This document shows, one piece after another, positions 29,601 to 44,600 of a stretch of DNA of 64,000 bases; within the stretch, counting starts at the first letter, position 1; every line of letters starts with the position of its first letter. The stretch covers positions 26,686,628-26,750,627 of the forward strand of contig NC_088305.1 in the NCBI RefSeq assembly GCF_032854445.1, in the 5' to 3' direction. The notes beneath the pieces are model-generated. The model had not been told where the DNA came from, did not search any database, and worked only from the letters and a program-made list of their open reading frames with translations. The stretch is from Liolophura sinensis. Taxonomy: Eukaryota > Mollusca > Polyplacophora > Chitonida > Chitonidae. A program made the position numbers and the translations under genes.

Positions 29601-32600
29601 CGAGATAAATGGTAATCGAATGGCAGGAATTCCGTTTGGACAATGTCATTAATTAATTATTAAGACAGGTACCATGCATGTAGGCCTACATTAAACTATT
29701 CTCATTAAATCCGACATAGGGGCATGGGGGCGATAACCGAGTGTTCAAACATCAGTGTTTCAGATATTTTACGCATTGGTCATTCATTTGAAATCAGCTA
29801 TCCAGTCTAACAGTTTTCTGACAACATGGTAGTCAGAATATTACGTATCCCTGTCATGGTGTCTGTTAAAAGAAGAGGTCCAAAGCCCTCTAAATATGAG
29901 CACATTAACACTAGAACCTGTATATTCAAACAATGGTAGGCTTTACGCAAATCTCAGTTTGCAGAATGCATTTGACACAATTTGTGCTAAATCTTTTGCA
30001 TTTGCAGTTTGGTAATGTGCGTGATGTAAATCAATGAACATAAGCAAGGTTGTGTATTTCAAGAGGAACATTCTTTGAAAGTCCGGCAATTTTCTGGACC
30101 CTTTTTTACAAAACAGTCCATGGATTTAGAGATGAAATTCGTTCATTGGGCCGTTTCGGACAAAATTTTGTCCGTTGTTGTCCTCCTTTGAGCTGTTTTT
30201 TGCAAAACGGTTCATCGTTCTGAATTGAAACTTGGCTCATGGCTTTACCAATTCGATACAAATTAATACGTTTTTGTCCTAGCTTGGACAGCTTTCCGGA
30301 CTTTTTTCCTCTTGTCGTACTGAGTTGTAACTTCCCATGTAGCTTCACTAGAGAGACAATGTTTGAATTTCGCGATGTTTAGGCCATTTTTGCAACTATA
30401 TTATAACATTTGTTGTCCTGTTATTGTCTTTGAATAAGTGTTTGGGGATTAGTTTGATCATCACAGTTCGTTTTCTAGATTCACACTCTGTAATGGTTTT
30501 GCTGATGCAAGTTACACATCAAGTTCAAGTCTGAGTCCGTTTCGTCCGACTCCGATTAATGTTATCTCAATGTTGGTGCACTTAGACATAGCTCTATTGT
30601 TCTCATCGCTCCGACTGATTTAGGACAGACATTACAAACGCAATTTCCAGAGTGCTTTTTTTGTCACTAGGAACCCCTGCACTTTTATCCGATAAAGGCC
30701 CAGTGTTAGGCTAATACTAGAACAAAGGTGTGATACTGCGAATCAGTAGCAAGACACTGTTACACTTTTTACCTGATCGTTCTATAGCAGGTGTTTATCT
30801 GTTTTAGGCCTGATTTAACTTGTTTATGCTGTATCTCTAGGGACAAAGTCACTGCAAGAAAGTTGTATCCCTGTGTGTTTTGCACCAAGGTCTATCATCG
30901 GGAGACTCTATTACAGGGCGAAATCCTTGGGACGACTCGGTGATAATCGCTTGGACGGCCTCAGAGCTGGTCGACCTGTGCTTGTGTTCTTATTTGGCAG
31001 ATGGTGCCCGCATTGCCGTCAACAGCAGCTTGCCACAGAAGCCGTTTCCCCGTATAATTGAAAAATGATTTATAGGAAGTTAGACTCTCTTTGGACATCT
31101 TAAAACACAATTCATGTCCGAGGAGTTAAGGAAGGCCACGAAGAGCCGGGGAAAGTGGAGGGAGCCAGGATCGGGTCAAGGAGCTTTCCTGTTGGGACCA
31201 AATCAGGAGAAATTATATCAGTCTCTGGGATGTTAACTGCTTTCGTCGAAAAGAAAAAAAGACACTTATGTTACAGTGAAAAGCAAAAGGAGAAAAGAGA
31301 CTATGTTGGGCGCTATTTTTGGCCAGGCAGATATTGGAATTGACATAAATTCCATCTAAAATTATGACAAATATGCTGAACTGATCATGTTCAGAAAGCA
31401 ATCGCGTCAAAGGAATGTCAAGCGAGAAAGAATTGATTGACAAAGAAACGCCTAGCAAGCTGGTTTGAAGATTGAAGTTTTGACTGATACACGAGATTAT
31501 AATGATTAGAGATAAGACAAGCAGAAAGATGAAAAAAAAAGTTTGTTCGTTGGCCCAGGAATACGAAGACAGAAAGTCCTTGTATCACCGACTCCACAAA
31601 CCCTTTTCTGACAAAGTAAAATCATTGTCACAATGCTAGGTTTTTGGCACTGGAAGCTGAAATTTTGACATATTTGTCTTCGGACAACATAAAATTGAGG
31701 TGGTCAAGTTTTTTTTTGTATTTCAGTCTTTGATTTATTCAGATATGGCTTCAACGTGGAATCGAACCCTAATGTTGAGAAATAAGGCTGCTGGACAAGG
31801 GCTGTGATTTGTTCCAGGCTGATCCTGGCTTCTTCCTTCACCAGTAAACCTGACAAATAAGTATAAGTAATATCTCCCTGACCATTAAAGCTCAGTCGTA
31901 TAGGCCTACTTATAAGTAAATAAGTAATACAGAGGTTAGAGTTTTCGGCCTTTAGACGCAGTCCAGGGTTCAAACTCGAATAAGGTTTTAAGGTTTTAAA
32001 TATGTCAATCTCCGTCGGGTTGAAGTGGAGCATTATAAAATGATAGGCAAAGAGTGTCGGTCGTAATAGTGTCAACATATTATGTCTGGGTTTAGCCTGC
32101 ATCATGTGTTCGACAACGCGTAATTTGTTGCTATTTAAACATTTAAATAAACATTTTAGAACGAAAACTCAACTAAGCTAAACTGACATGAGGTCATATT
32201 TCAGCGGTTACATGTGACCATTTGAAAGCTATCTCACTGTCGTCACCTCTCTGGTTTTATTATTTTTTATTTTATTTATTATTGTTGTCTTTTATGTTGT
32301 ATTCCTGAATAAAATCGGGATTTTGCTGCTGGACTACATGGCTGTGCACTATCTTTCCTGCTCTGGTTTTACTCTCTGTACTGTAAGACTTTTACATTAT
32401 AAGAGGACAAACCAATGTGACGCTAAAATAAAATGTTTAAAATGGAACTTTGCCACATGAAAGACTCTTGGATTCGCATGCGTTAAGAATTCTAGTGTCA
32501 GTGTTATGTTTGATGTAGTCATAATCTTTGCTCTTTGAGCGAAACTATTGTTCTCGCTCGCAGCGCCTCCTGTTGCGAAAGAAAACCGCCCATACGCCAT

Positions 32601-35600
32601 TACTAACTAAAATCAGGTGACAGACATGAATTCCTCCATCCATAATTATCTCCCCGCCACTGAATAAATGAAAAGTCCAACGTCATTCACCAGTGAAATA
32701 AATTAATGAATACTATCAATTGAAATGATATCTAAATTCCATCTGAAACATTCCCAAGGTGAGAAATCCGTCTAGGGTTTATACCCGTTCACAGAAGAGG
32801 ATGGTTTACGCCGGTCTCTTGACACGCAAACGTGTCATGAAATAATGTCGAAGCTGTGAACAAATATCATGAGTTTTAACTCCTGCAAATGGAGACAAAA
32901 GCATCATATTTGATTAAAAATCGACAATATGTGAATCATAACGTTTGCAAATAACCGCTTCGTCACTTGCCGGGGGCAAAGTTTCGCAAAGTTTCGTAAA
33001 TCAATTTTTTGTAACTTTTCCATTAAATCAAGTGGCCTTATGGCCATATAACATGGGCAACGCTTTTCTGCAAATACAAAAACAACAAATATTACGAAAA
33101 TTATGATTTATGAACTTTTCTGAAAGTGACACATGAGTTATAATGAAAGGCGTGAGGTTTAATGATAAGGGTTTTCATGTCGTTTTTGGAAGCATGTCAT
33201 ATACGTCGATGGTCAGATGTTGGGGAAAAGAACCCTTGCTCTTCAAAACAGTGCCCTTCACTACTGAATTCAGTCTGAATCATCAGTTCGGATAACTCAG
33301 TTGGTAGAGTGTCCGGGAGGTAGATCCAGGGTCAATCCTAGGTCGGGTCACACCTGAGAAGTCAGGTGGAAGTTGTAACAGCATTAAGAGGAGAGTGCAA
33401 CCACCGGTTGACCAGTATCAGTATAATGACTCGGCTTACTTGCCTTCCCTAAGCTGTCTTCAGTGAAGCAGCACAAGATAAAAGAGCGGTGGAAATCCGT
33501 CCTACAACAAGTAGGCACATTACATGCACTCTAAGGACTCCTTGTGGTTTTACGATGTTAAATCCCAAGCACTCACTCACTCACTCACTCAGCCCGAATC
33601 AAAGACGCGATCTCATTGATCACATGCGAGAGGGACAGAGGAACCAACGAGAGCAGTTTTACTGTGAGAGCGGAAGTACTATGTGTTATGTATTCATTAA
33701 ATGATCTGTAGCTTAGCTGATACTGATGTGTCAAATGGTAAATGTTAGCGACTATTCTTAATCATATGTACTGTAACATGGGAGTCTGAAGTCTGAGTCT
33801 GGAGTTTCACCAAATTATCAGAGTAGACGAACGATAGAGAAATTTGAGTATGGCAGCTGACCATTTGTGAACATGAGAAGTTCGAAGGAAAAAATGTGTT
33901 ATTTGTATCCCTGGAACATGGTGAGACAGGCGATTAGCTAAATGAGCCAACAAAGGTTGCCCATCAGTTTTCATAAGTCACATCATAGAGTAGGACTGTT
34001 TTTACCTTTAACTCTTTTCAAAGAATTCAAACTCGAAACTCTCCTATTCAAAAAACTGTTGACTGCTTCTCTTTTCATGAATTCATCATAGTGTTTTACT
34101 TTATATACTTTCATAATTCTTTCACACCTGGCTTCCTCTCCGGCCGTACGTGGAAAGGTCTGCCAGCAACCTGCGGATGGTCGTGGGCTTCCCCCGGGCC
34201 CTTCCCAGATTCCTCCCACCATAATGCAGGCCACTGTCGTGTAAGTGAAATGTTCTTGAATACGGCGTAAAAACACCAATCATATAAATCAAATCAAATA
34301 TTCTTTCACGGTTTGAGTTTTGAACGTTGTTTTGAAAATTGGTCTTGCAATCATTGCGAACATCCATTAAGACTGACGAATGGCATACAGGTATACTGGT
34401 ATACGTCTGTTTTTGACGCCTATAGAACACATTGCCTATTGCAATGTGCACCACCAAATCGTTTATCATAAAATACACTCGAGGTTATCATGCTTTTTCT
34501 GAAAAAACGCTTATCTTGTCTTAGCTCATCTTTTTGAATCTCGGCTCAACACAAACACAAACTGTTGTGGGAAATCAACCATTTAAGTCGTTAAGAGACA
34601 ATTTTATGCTTGCTAAACAAGGCGAAAGCTTTCAGAACAAAGACAAAACATAACCGTTTCCGATCCATTTCCGCGTTTATTCATTGACCAAACATGAACC
34701 TCTCAGCATACTACACTTACCTGTTTAACTTTTGGTTTTATGTTAAGCTCAAGCTATGGAACAACCAAGATAATAAAAATCTGGAACATCTCCCATCCAC
34801 TGTTTAATCGCTCGGAAAGTTAAGAATAAAGTTGACTTTACAGTATATTTCCATGGAGCATCTAGTGTGAAGTTAGAGAAGACGTGCACGAAGGTGTATG
34901 GTGTGGAACAAAGCATTTTATCTTAATTCAACGTCAAATTTCTGAGCAATGGCGTGAATTTGTCCAAATAAGGGAATTGTCAAGGTAATATTTCTCCTGT
35001 GTAATTGAATATTGTAAGCCAGATCCCTTGTGGGAAGTACAGACATACCTAATTTTCTCTACAGTCGCATCTGTAGTGGCTGCGTTCTATGATGACGTGT
35101 GTGGATAGCTAAATCTAATGTAACGCCAATGCTTACAGCCCTTCGATAGCTCCTGGCTGGTTGTAGAAGTCCAACCTTTAGACCAAGGTCGTTTCAATAT
35201 ACAAATGAGCAAAAGGTTTTGACACCAACTTCCAAAATACGGAAGCAAGATTTGGATTGTACCTACAACTGATGCGCTCACAACAGGGTTACGTTCTACG
35301 AAGTAGTGTCAGTTTGCGCCGCTCGCCAGTTTGTTGACAACATATAGCAAAGAGATACGTCACCATGGTAAATACTCTTGATGTAGTGATGCTGCAGCTT
35401 TGTAGAACAGTCCCCAGGTGCCTAAGTATTGTGAGATTGGACCCCATTATATTTATCCATTGCTAAGTATTGTGAGACTGGGCGCCATTATATTTATCCA
35501 TTGCTAAGTATTGTGAGACTGGACGCCATTAAATTTAGCCATTGCTAAGTATTGTGAGACTGGACGCCATTATATTTAGCCATTGCTAAGTATTGCGAGA

Positions 35601-38600
35601 CTGGACGCCATTATATTTAGCCATTGCTAAGTATTATGAGATTGGACCCCATTATATTTAGCCATTGCTAAGTATTGTGAGACTGGACGCCATTATATTT
35701 AGCCATTGCTAAGTATTGTGAGACTGGACGCCATTATATTTAGCCATTGCTAAGTATTGTGAGATTAGACCCCATTATATTTAGCCATTGCTAAGTATTG
35801 TGAGATTGGACCCCATTATATTTAGCCATTGCTAAGTATTGTGAGACTGGATGCCATTATATTTAGCCGGGGCTTTTTTGTCAACGAATTCGCGCAAGAA
35901 TAGAGTTTTGTGAAACTTTCGACAATGCAACATTCAACACCGTACATATTTGTCAGGTCTGCAGCAGACCTGCAGCTGTGAGTTGTACTGGTGAGAATTT
36001 ATGGTACTTTCACCAATTAAAATAAAGCATTGAAGTACCCAGTTGTACAAGTTCTGTGAGTGGAGGACCAGTGGACTGTATAGTGGATGACCTCTTACAG
36101 CATGCAGCTCCCACTCAGTTTAAGTATTTGACAAAAGGGCCTCCACGTCTGTTTTGCAAAATTGATGCAGTGTATTGATATGTTTAGCACGGTCATAACT
36201 AAAGTAGGTATTTACTCAATCGATACCGCTGTAACATGAGAGTAATTTATAATCGGTAGATTGCTTCATTAAAGTCTGGACAGTCAGGAAGGGTCTACCT
36301 TGTGACGGAAAATGGTTTACTTCGCACATTCCGGATATCCTTACCCATATATAAACTGACCGTAGAAGTGATAAAATCTTAAATAAGACATTAGAAAGCT
36401 GTCAATTAGTAAATAAATGCTTAACTTGATAACAAACAACAAAACAAAGGCTGCTCAACTTTTTTTTTCCTTGGTCAGTTGTTGTTTGACTCTCTCGTCA
36501 ACTAAATCGTTCTTTTGCACGACAAAAAAACCCCTTGGGATTAGGCATGCAAATACTTATGTAGTAGATCATGTTTCGTAGACTATGATACTCTTGATGA
36601 ATTTGTAATAAATGATGTCTCTGTTTTCGGTTGACCCAAGGCGTGCGATTGTGTACGGAACGTCATATTACATTCTATGATGTCTAATCGTATAATTTCG
36701 TTTAATGAAGCCATTTGGATGGTATACTGCGTTTGATGTTTCAGCTTATGTTCAATGTATGTTCATTATTTCATTCAGCGCAGGTCACAAACTGTCCTAA
36801 TGGTTTATATACTATTACTATAAACATTCGTACCGAGCATAGAACCAGGACACTGTAGACTGCACACTATACTTCAGCTGGATCAAGGTATAAAGAGAAC
36901 ATGAAAACACAGCGTGAACATAAACCTCAGCTAAATCATGAAAGAGGGTAAAAAAGAGAGGAGCAAACATAACTGGCAGGTAAAGAAAAATACTACATGA
37001 ATAATATAAATAATACCGTCAGGTACGATGAAAGGAGTTTATCCAGGATTTAGATAATCTTTTACATTTAAAGAAATGAAAGTCTTCTTTGTTGGAATCA
37101 GAGCAGTAAAATTGAGATATTGTTATCCGACGGAACTTGCGGGTTTTAGCACAGATTACAGTCAGACTGAACAAAACTACCCTGGAAGAAATGTCTTACT
37201 GTACCAAGTGACTTCTCGGAAATGTCAGGCGACTGTATTTGATTATTTTACTGAAACGATATTTTTGGAAAAAAGTTTCATAAATATTCACTTAGAGCGG
37301 CCAAACTTTGGAGAAAGTTGAAGAGCTGAACGTTTGAGAACTTAAAAAGTACCTGAAGGAAAAGGGTCAATTGTACCTCCGGAACACAAGAAGTCAATTG
37401 TAACTCCACCGAGAGATGTAATCGGTAAATGAATGTCAAGAAGAATTGCCTAAGAAGAATTGATACCGTCGGACTTTTTTTTTACCTTTGGCGATAAAAG
37501 AGTTCGATCTCAAAACTCCCTTACTGAACTTGGACATGCGATCAATGAACCCCATGCTCAGCATATATTTATTTATTTATTTGATTGGTGTTTTACGCCG
37601 TACCCAAGAGTATTTCACTTATACAACGGCGGCCAGCATTATGGTGGGAGGAAACCGGGCAGAACCCACGACCATCTGCGGGTTGCTGGAAAACTCTCAG
37701 TATATACAACACATGTAAATCATGATTGTTTCTCATGTACAAGCGATCTCACCAATTATACAGTTATTCTGAGGCTTACGAGCGCACATTAGCAATCAAT
37801 ACAAATATCGTGTTAGAAACACCGATTCCTTGCAATACACGTGTTCTTTGTTCGTGTTGATAAAGGCAACTAGTTTTCGCATGGGTCCGCCACAGGCGTT
37901 GATCCGTGTACGAATGGGTAATGAAAACATGCATTCTTCATGAGGGGCCATCAACTGGAAACAAGAGATCAAACAAACCACGAGATATGAACGACCAGGC
38001 CTCTGATGCATCCACCAGTCATAGTATACATGCTGCGGACCGTTTAAACTCATTGAACACGCGGATTTAGATCAGTGCCACTATTCCGCACGAGAAAATA
38101 GCTCCACGTTGTTTCCTCATATTGATAAAAGGTTCTGCTGCGTTCAAAGTGCTTTTGGGAAAGTAGACTGTTTTTATCTATAGCTCCGTATCAGTAATAA
38201 TAATTATTAATGTTTATTCAAGTCTTTCATCAGGCTATATAACAGCCATTCTGATATCAACCATATCAGCTATTTTAGTTCCAAAAGCATTTATTGACAT
38301 AAATGCGCCGTCTTTATTATTTGGCTTTTATTCCATTCTTTTCTTTATACGGAGATAAAACTGCATTACTGGCTTTAAACTATGCTGGACGTCTCCCAAT
38401 TTTCCCAGTTAGAATAATATTCGATGTCAAATGTTAGACGAGGGTTCCTCGTATAATTTATTGGAAATGTTCAGTTACCTGTTCGAATCCATCTGGCGCT
38501 GCTTCAACTGCCGCTTTAAGTCTTGAGGTTTGTCAGGTACTAGTAGGTGGAGACAGGTGAGATTTACTCCAAGCATTATGCTTACGTCAATCCATAAACC

Positions 38601-41600
38601 TAACACGTCAATAACTGAAAACTTTTTGGGTATGGCGTTACACGCCAATAAAATAAATAAATAACCAAGCAGACCTCACAATCAAAATTGCCCCAGTATC
38701 TGTGTCATCAACAAGGATAATCATCTTCAGCATTTTAATGATTTCTTCACTAAAACTAGAAATCCACATAATGTGCATATCTCGAAAGACAGGTCATTAA
38801 AGTCATTTGGAAAGAGAATACGGGTTATTGCTATAGACATAAATACCTTTTCTGAACGGAATATCACCTGTAGCTGGGCGTTTATATTCTTTTTTAACAT
38901 GATACATAGCCATATCGAATCAGTATCAATTATCAACAGGATTGTTAATACAGATAACTATTAACGCCCTTTTTAAAGAGAACAATGCAAATATTGCTGA
39001 AATGCCTAAGACATTTCTCTCTCAAGATGATAAACCTTATAGTAGGACATAAATGTTTCTCCAGGGAAAATAGGATAGCCAAAACACTAATGTTGTTTCT
39101 GAACAGAATATTGGTTCTAACAACAGCATTAATGACGTCAGTGTAGAGAGTTTGGGAAGTAGCCACAGTCATATCATGAATGTAGTTTGTGAAGCGAATA
39201 TGGGCTATAGTCACGTCACGAAAGTAGTTTGTGAAGAGAATATGGGCTATAGCTGCAGCATAATGTGGTTTGTGAAGAGAAAATGGGACATAGCCATAGC
39301 ATTAATATCCTTTCTGAGGACATTAACGTTCAACAACATTAAATTCTTTTGTGAAGAGAACATTGGCTATAACCACAACATTAAATTCTTTTCTGAAGAG
39401 AACATTGGCTATAACGAAAACAGCAGCACTAATGTTGTTAAACAGCATTAACGTCTATAGCCAGACGTTAATATATACAATATATAATAATAATTAGTGA
39501 ATTTCACAATGTATTATGTGACATTCGCACAAATTTCTTTCTGGATAGGAAGATATTGTGACGCTACTTTGCCTTTTATCTGGTAGGTTATAAGTAGCTT
39601 TAATGTACACAAAGCAATGCGGTTGCTGTGAGTTCAAGTCCAGCTCATGCTGACTTCCTCTCCTGCCTTACGGGGAAAGGTCTAGCAGCAACCTGCGGAT
39701 TGTCGTAGGCTTATTAAATATGAAAGCTTCAGACAGGATTCTTTCATTTACAAACCGATTATGGAGTCGTCGTGACATTGGTGAAGGGCGTAAATAGGTT
39801 GGGTTAAGGTAGTTGGGTGGAGGTGAGAGAGGTGGAGGGGGGTGGGGGGTGAGTCTGAAGGTTGCTTGGTCCGGGAGAGGCAAAAGCTTGCACTGATCAT
39901 CCCTCGGAAAGGATAGGTATTGCGGATAGAGTGTCCGGGCACTGATGGAATTTGGAATTCTAATCAACTAATGGTCAACAACAAAATCGCTTTCAGCGTT
40001 GTTCCAGATCATGATAAACTGGATTTTTCTGAGGGATAGATCCTCGTCTGTCACGCCGGATCTGTCGGCAAAAAGCCTCGAATCCATTCCACCTTCAGAT
40101 TCCGATCAATTGGTTTCATCGCTCACCGGAGTCGGTAAAATGCTCTCCAAAATACTCTCCAGCCTTATCCCCCACGCTTGAACCCTGGGACGGAAAACAC
40201 CAAAAACCAGTCGAAAGGCAACGACTGGATTTAGGTGCATATCTTTCCTCAACGGTACATGCTTTACAGCAATTGGGTTTGGTGTGGCGCGTTACGTAAA
40301 TTCTATAAGCGAAGACGATGTGAGGATATGAGACTAGAAAATAACCCTCCCTCCTGCTCCCTCTCCCTCAAGAGATGCTGCTTCACTGAGATCTGTTTGC
40401 TGGCAGACAAAGTAACGGGTTCGGAAATCCCTAAACTGTCTCCTTCCATCATGGATGGGGCCGAAGCCAGGACGATGGTTGGATGGCAAGGCCTTCCGCT
40501 TGGCCCCAGTGTAATCATGTTGGATCCAGCTTTCATCATCCAATTACGATTTTCCAGCTCTTTTCAATGCACTTAATGTAATTAATTTGTCGGCGAATGC
40601 AGAAACAGATTGGCTTTGTATGACGGTGCGGAGACGGAGGGAAGGCTTAAAGTGGCCCAGCCTTGGTAATGGGGCGTTTATGGAAGCACACTTCGCCAGC
40701 ATGAGAACTGTCGTTAGCTCGTATTGGACTCACGTAAATTTTAAAGCCGTTTATAACTGTGGGATAGGGATCTCTATAGCTGGCGGCAACAAAAGGTCTG
40801 AATTTGCTGTGCAGGCCATCGGAAATGGCTCAGCGGCCACAAACAACTGGAGTAGGGAAGCGAAGCGATCGTTTATTTACACAGATATCTACTGGGATCG
40901 ACCGAGAAGAGCAGGATGAGATTTCTGCAGGCTTCAACATTTAACTCAATACAGTCGGCATAGTTCTCTGCAGTGTTGCACTGACGCCTTGTCCGTTCGA
41001 GTGCTCGAGAGTTCGAGTGTGATCTCTCTCACTCGCTGTCCGTCTGTAAGTCTTTGGTGCATCTATGACCGATTTCTTTAGGTTAGCTAACACTCTCTCT
41101 GTTTATACCAAAAGGTCATGTGGGTAACTGTTAACATTTCATCAGGAGGAGCAAACCTAATTGTGCACCTGTGAAGAGCAAACCGACTGGAATGATGAAC
41201 AAAAACGCGAACGCTATTCTAAAAGAGTTTCCGGTCGGGTCATAGCAAAGACTTTAAAAATTATACTTGTTGCTGCCTCGTTTAGCGCTCTGCTCTGAGA
41301 AGTTTGAGCAAGGAAACAGGTCTGGTTGGCCCGGTGTCAGTGTAATGTGACTGGGTGGGGTGTCCTGCATGGTGTCTTCGGCATGTTACTTCGGTGGCGG
41401 CAGCACTGGACTCGTTCTGCCACAAGAATACACAGTATATGTACACATGCCTAATGACTCCTCGTCATCATATGACTAAAACTTGTTACGTACGACGTTA
41501 AACCCCAAGCATTCATTTATTCATGCTAAAAGAACCAGTTATTTTCTGCTATTACGTCTAGGCTGCGATCTGCACAAGATATACGACAATCGTACACCTG

Positions 41601-44600
41601 ACTTCACCCAGTAAAAGACACGCCCTATAAGAATTCGTCCCGCCAAATAAACAAATCCGTGCTACGGTGTGCAAAAGCACCTTGTAATACTTGCGTACGG
41701 TATACATGCATATATGTACCATTCTCTCTTCATAGGGATGCATGCACGAAAATTTCAACCTTTGGCAAAGCAGAAAGCCTTTGATTATCTGTTTCACCCA
41801 TTGCAATAATATTATCCCTATTTAGAACATTCTTTTCTTGAATACAGAAATTTGCGCGACAACAACAGTGTGATGTGGTGTTACAGTGTTATGTTGATCA
41901 AATACTTAATTCAGGATGGATTTTCTAGCGGACTACCAAGAAGTTGTTGTTGATGTTACCGAGAAATTTGACTTCTTTCCAAAAGTCCAGAGAGTAATTA
42001 TTCTTGACCATAACCCAGACTTATCCAGCCAACTGAGGCGAACCGATTTCTCGGTACACATAAGCTTAATATGGTCCCCTGGAAGCAAAGCTATTAGATA
42101 TTCAATGCGTCGGAACCCCAGTAAAGCACGAAGCTGCGTGTTCGACACGCAAGCTTAGTGCAATAGCTTAAAGAGGAGAGGAAACATTTAATTTGCAACA
42201 GGAAAATTATACTACAAAGTACACATTAGTGGTAACAAATTTGCACAGGCACATTAATGTGTACTTTATACATAGATATTTGAAGCACCTACACTAAAAG
42301 TTGTTTACAAAGCGAGCTGCACAACCACACGTGCACAAAACAACATGTATTTGGTTTTTTTTTAAAGTAGCTGATTTTATTGTCAGCATTCATTCCTGTA
42401 CAAAATCTGATCAGGGGTAGTTCTGACAGGTTTACCCCGGGCACTCCCAGGTTTCCTTCCACCCTAATGCTTGCCGCCGTCGTATAAGCGAAACATTCTT
42501 GAGTGCGACGTAAAACACCAATCAAAGAAATAAATCAAATAATTCTAAGGTATTATTGTTTTGTCTTCTACGAATGTCTTTTGAGGATCCTGTGCGGTGC
42601 CAGCGTAGCACATTGTCTCCACACTTCTTGGAGTCATGGTATCTGTAAGCGGTTGTCAGCGTTCATACATGCAGGTGGTTTTACATGCAGTTCGTTACAT
42701 GAACACTATTGGCTTTCCGCCAACATAGCATATACACACACACCTCGCCCTGTAGGTAAAACTTAGTGTCCGGGAAAGTTGGTCAGTTAATTACAGTTAA
42801 GATCGATGATTGACCTATGACACGGATGCCCATCCTGTTAGTGGAAATGTTCTTCAGTACTGTATTAAACAACATTCAGTCTATCTACGAATTTCAGCAA
42901 TATCCTTGTGTACCTCGAGATCCTTTACGGTGCTTTCAACATGCAGTGGAAGTATATAATGTTAACCCTGACGATTGCTTCTTAAAGCAGAAGAAAACAT
43001 AAAATGATGCCAAAATGAGATGAAAGAGGGTCAAGACTCATTTGCAAATATAGTTTTTAATATTTTTTTTTTGACTTTTTTTCTGGCAAAAAGAGTATTT
43101 GAACATATTTTTGTACTGTGGCACCTTTTACTATTCATCGTTGTTGCATAATAATGCTCCAAATAATTGATGTAATGCATGTCTAATAAATTTATTTCAA
43201 TGCGAATTTCTTGTTTATATCCAAAAATATGGATTTAATCTGAATTATGATACTACTAATAAACATATTAAAAAGATAAATATGATGAAAGCCCAGGTTT
43301 AATACATTTGTTAGCTGAAAAGACCAAATTCTAGCGCAAATGTATTTATTACACATGTGTTACATGCTCATTTTTAACATTATTACATAAAAACTATATG
43401 TACCAAAAGGTGGTCCCAAATATCCAACACACAAAATTATTTTCACGTGTCTTTGTAGCTTTTAAAAAATACCCTAGACCACATTTACGCATCTAATTTT
43501 CCGCACTCTTTTTTCATCTCAACTTTTTATCAATCTTTATGTTTTCTCCACTTTTAAGTCAATCGTTTTACAACCTTTTAACATGGGTCATTCACTTAAC
43601 AACGGTCCTGAGAACAAAGACGACACGAATTTTTTTGACAGGTCAATTCCAAACTCCCGGAAAGGCAACTTCTTTTCAGGTAAAATATTTAAATTTATAT
43701 TTAATTTATTTTCTCCCATCTCAATGCTCGACTCTCCTTAATAATGAATTTCATCGATGGTGATTTTAACAAACATCATTTAGGGCTACTCATTTTGTTA
43801 ATTATATATACCTTGCTAATACATGGGGTAAATGTTTTATTTATTGGATTTAATGGTTTATTTAATTGGGTTTATTTGAGTTTTACTCCATACTGAGGAA
43901 CGTTAACACTAGAACCACCTGCTTTGGGATGCTGAGTTTCAATGATTAACCGAAATTTTTGGTTTATTTATTCCATATTGTGGCTTAATTTGAAACTACA
44001 CGGGCATACACATGCACTGAGGGACGAAAGAACCACAGGCCGAGTAAATCAATGTTAAGGGAAACAATTTAGACACATATACAAGTAGCGTAGAACACAC
44101 ATTATAAGAAATCAAGTACCCTGCTATTGATTTTTGAAACGAATTAATTATATTTCCGTTGAACAATGATTAACATTTCCTGACCCACCAACCCCACCCA
44201 TTGCCAAACTAGAGAGCCATTCTCTCATATTCCGGTCCAAATGTATCCACTATAGGCTGCACTCATGGCACAGTTATTGCTGTCAAAGCGCCTGAAGAGC
44301 AGCCAGTCTGTGAAGCGCTGGAGTTAAATAATCAATTCCGATATGGTACATCTGTGGGAATTGTTATTGTTATAGATTGATACCGAGGTCTATGAACTTC
44401 ACGTCGGTTGCTTTTCACAGGGTATCTATTACACATCTGGGAAAATCATTAAAGGGGGAATAAGTAGATAGGTACACGTTCATGAATATGTAACATTGCA
44501 ACATCGATGCATTTGCTTAAAATTCCCAAAGGATGGTAAATTCGTGATGAAATTAAATAGTATCAAGTGTAACTCTACTATTCTACTCTACTAAACAGCT

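Noticed and set aside
30873-31061. Short frame with WCPHC, like a thioredoxin active site
   Set aside because: 62 codons only, no thioredoxin fold around it, no supporting exons. Another frame is equally open. Judged chance.
31704-32105. 133-codon minus-strand open frame
   Set aside because: No recognisable family, low-complexity and repeat-like DNA, inside intron 1.
33285-33330. Possible tRNA gene
   Set aside because: The A box is good, but the sequence does not fold as a full tRNA and continues as a SINE with a second copy at 25733.
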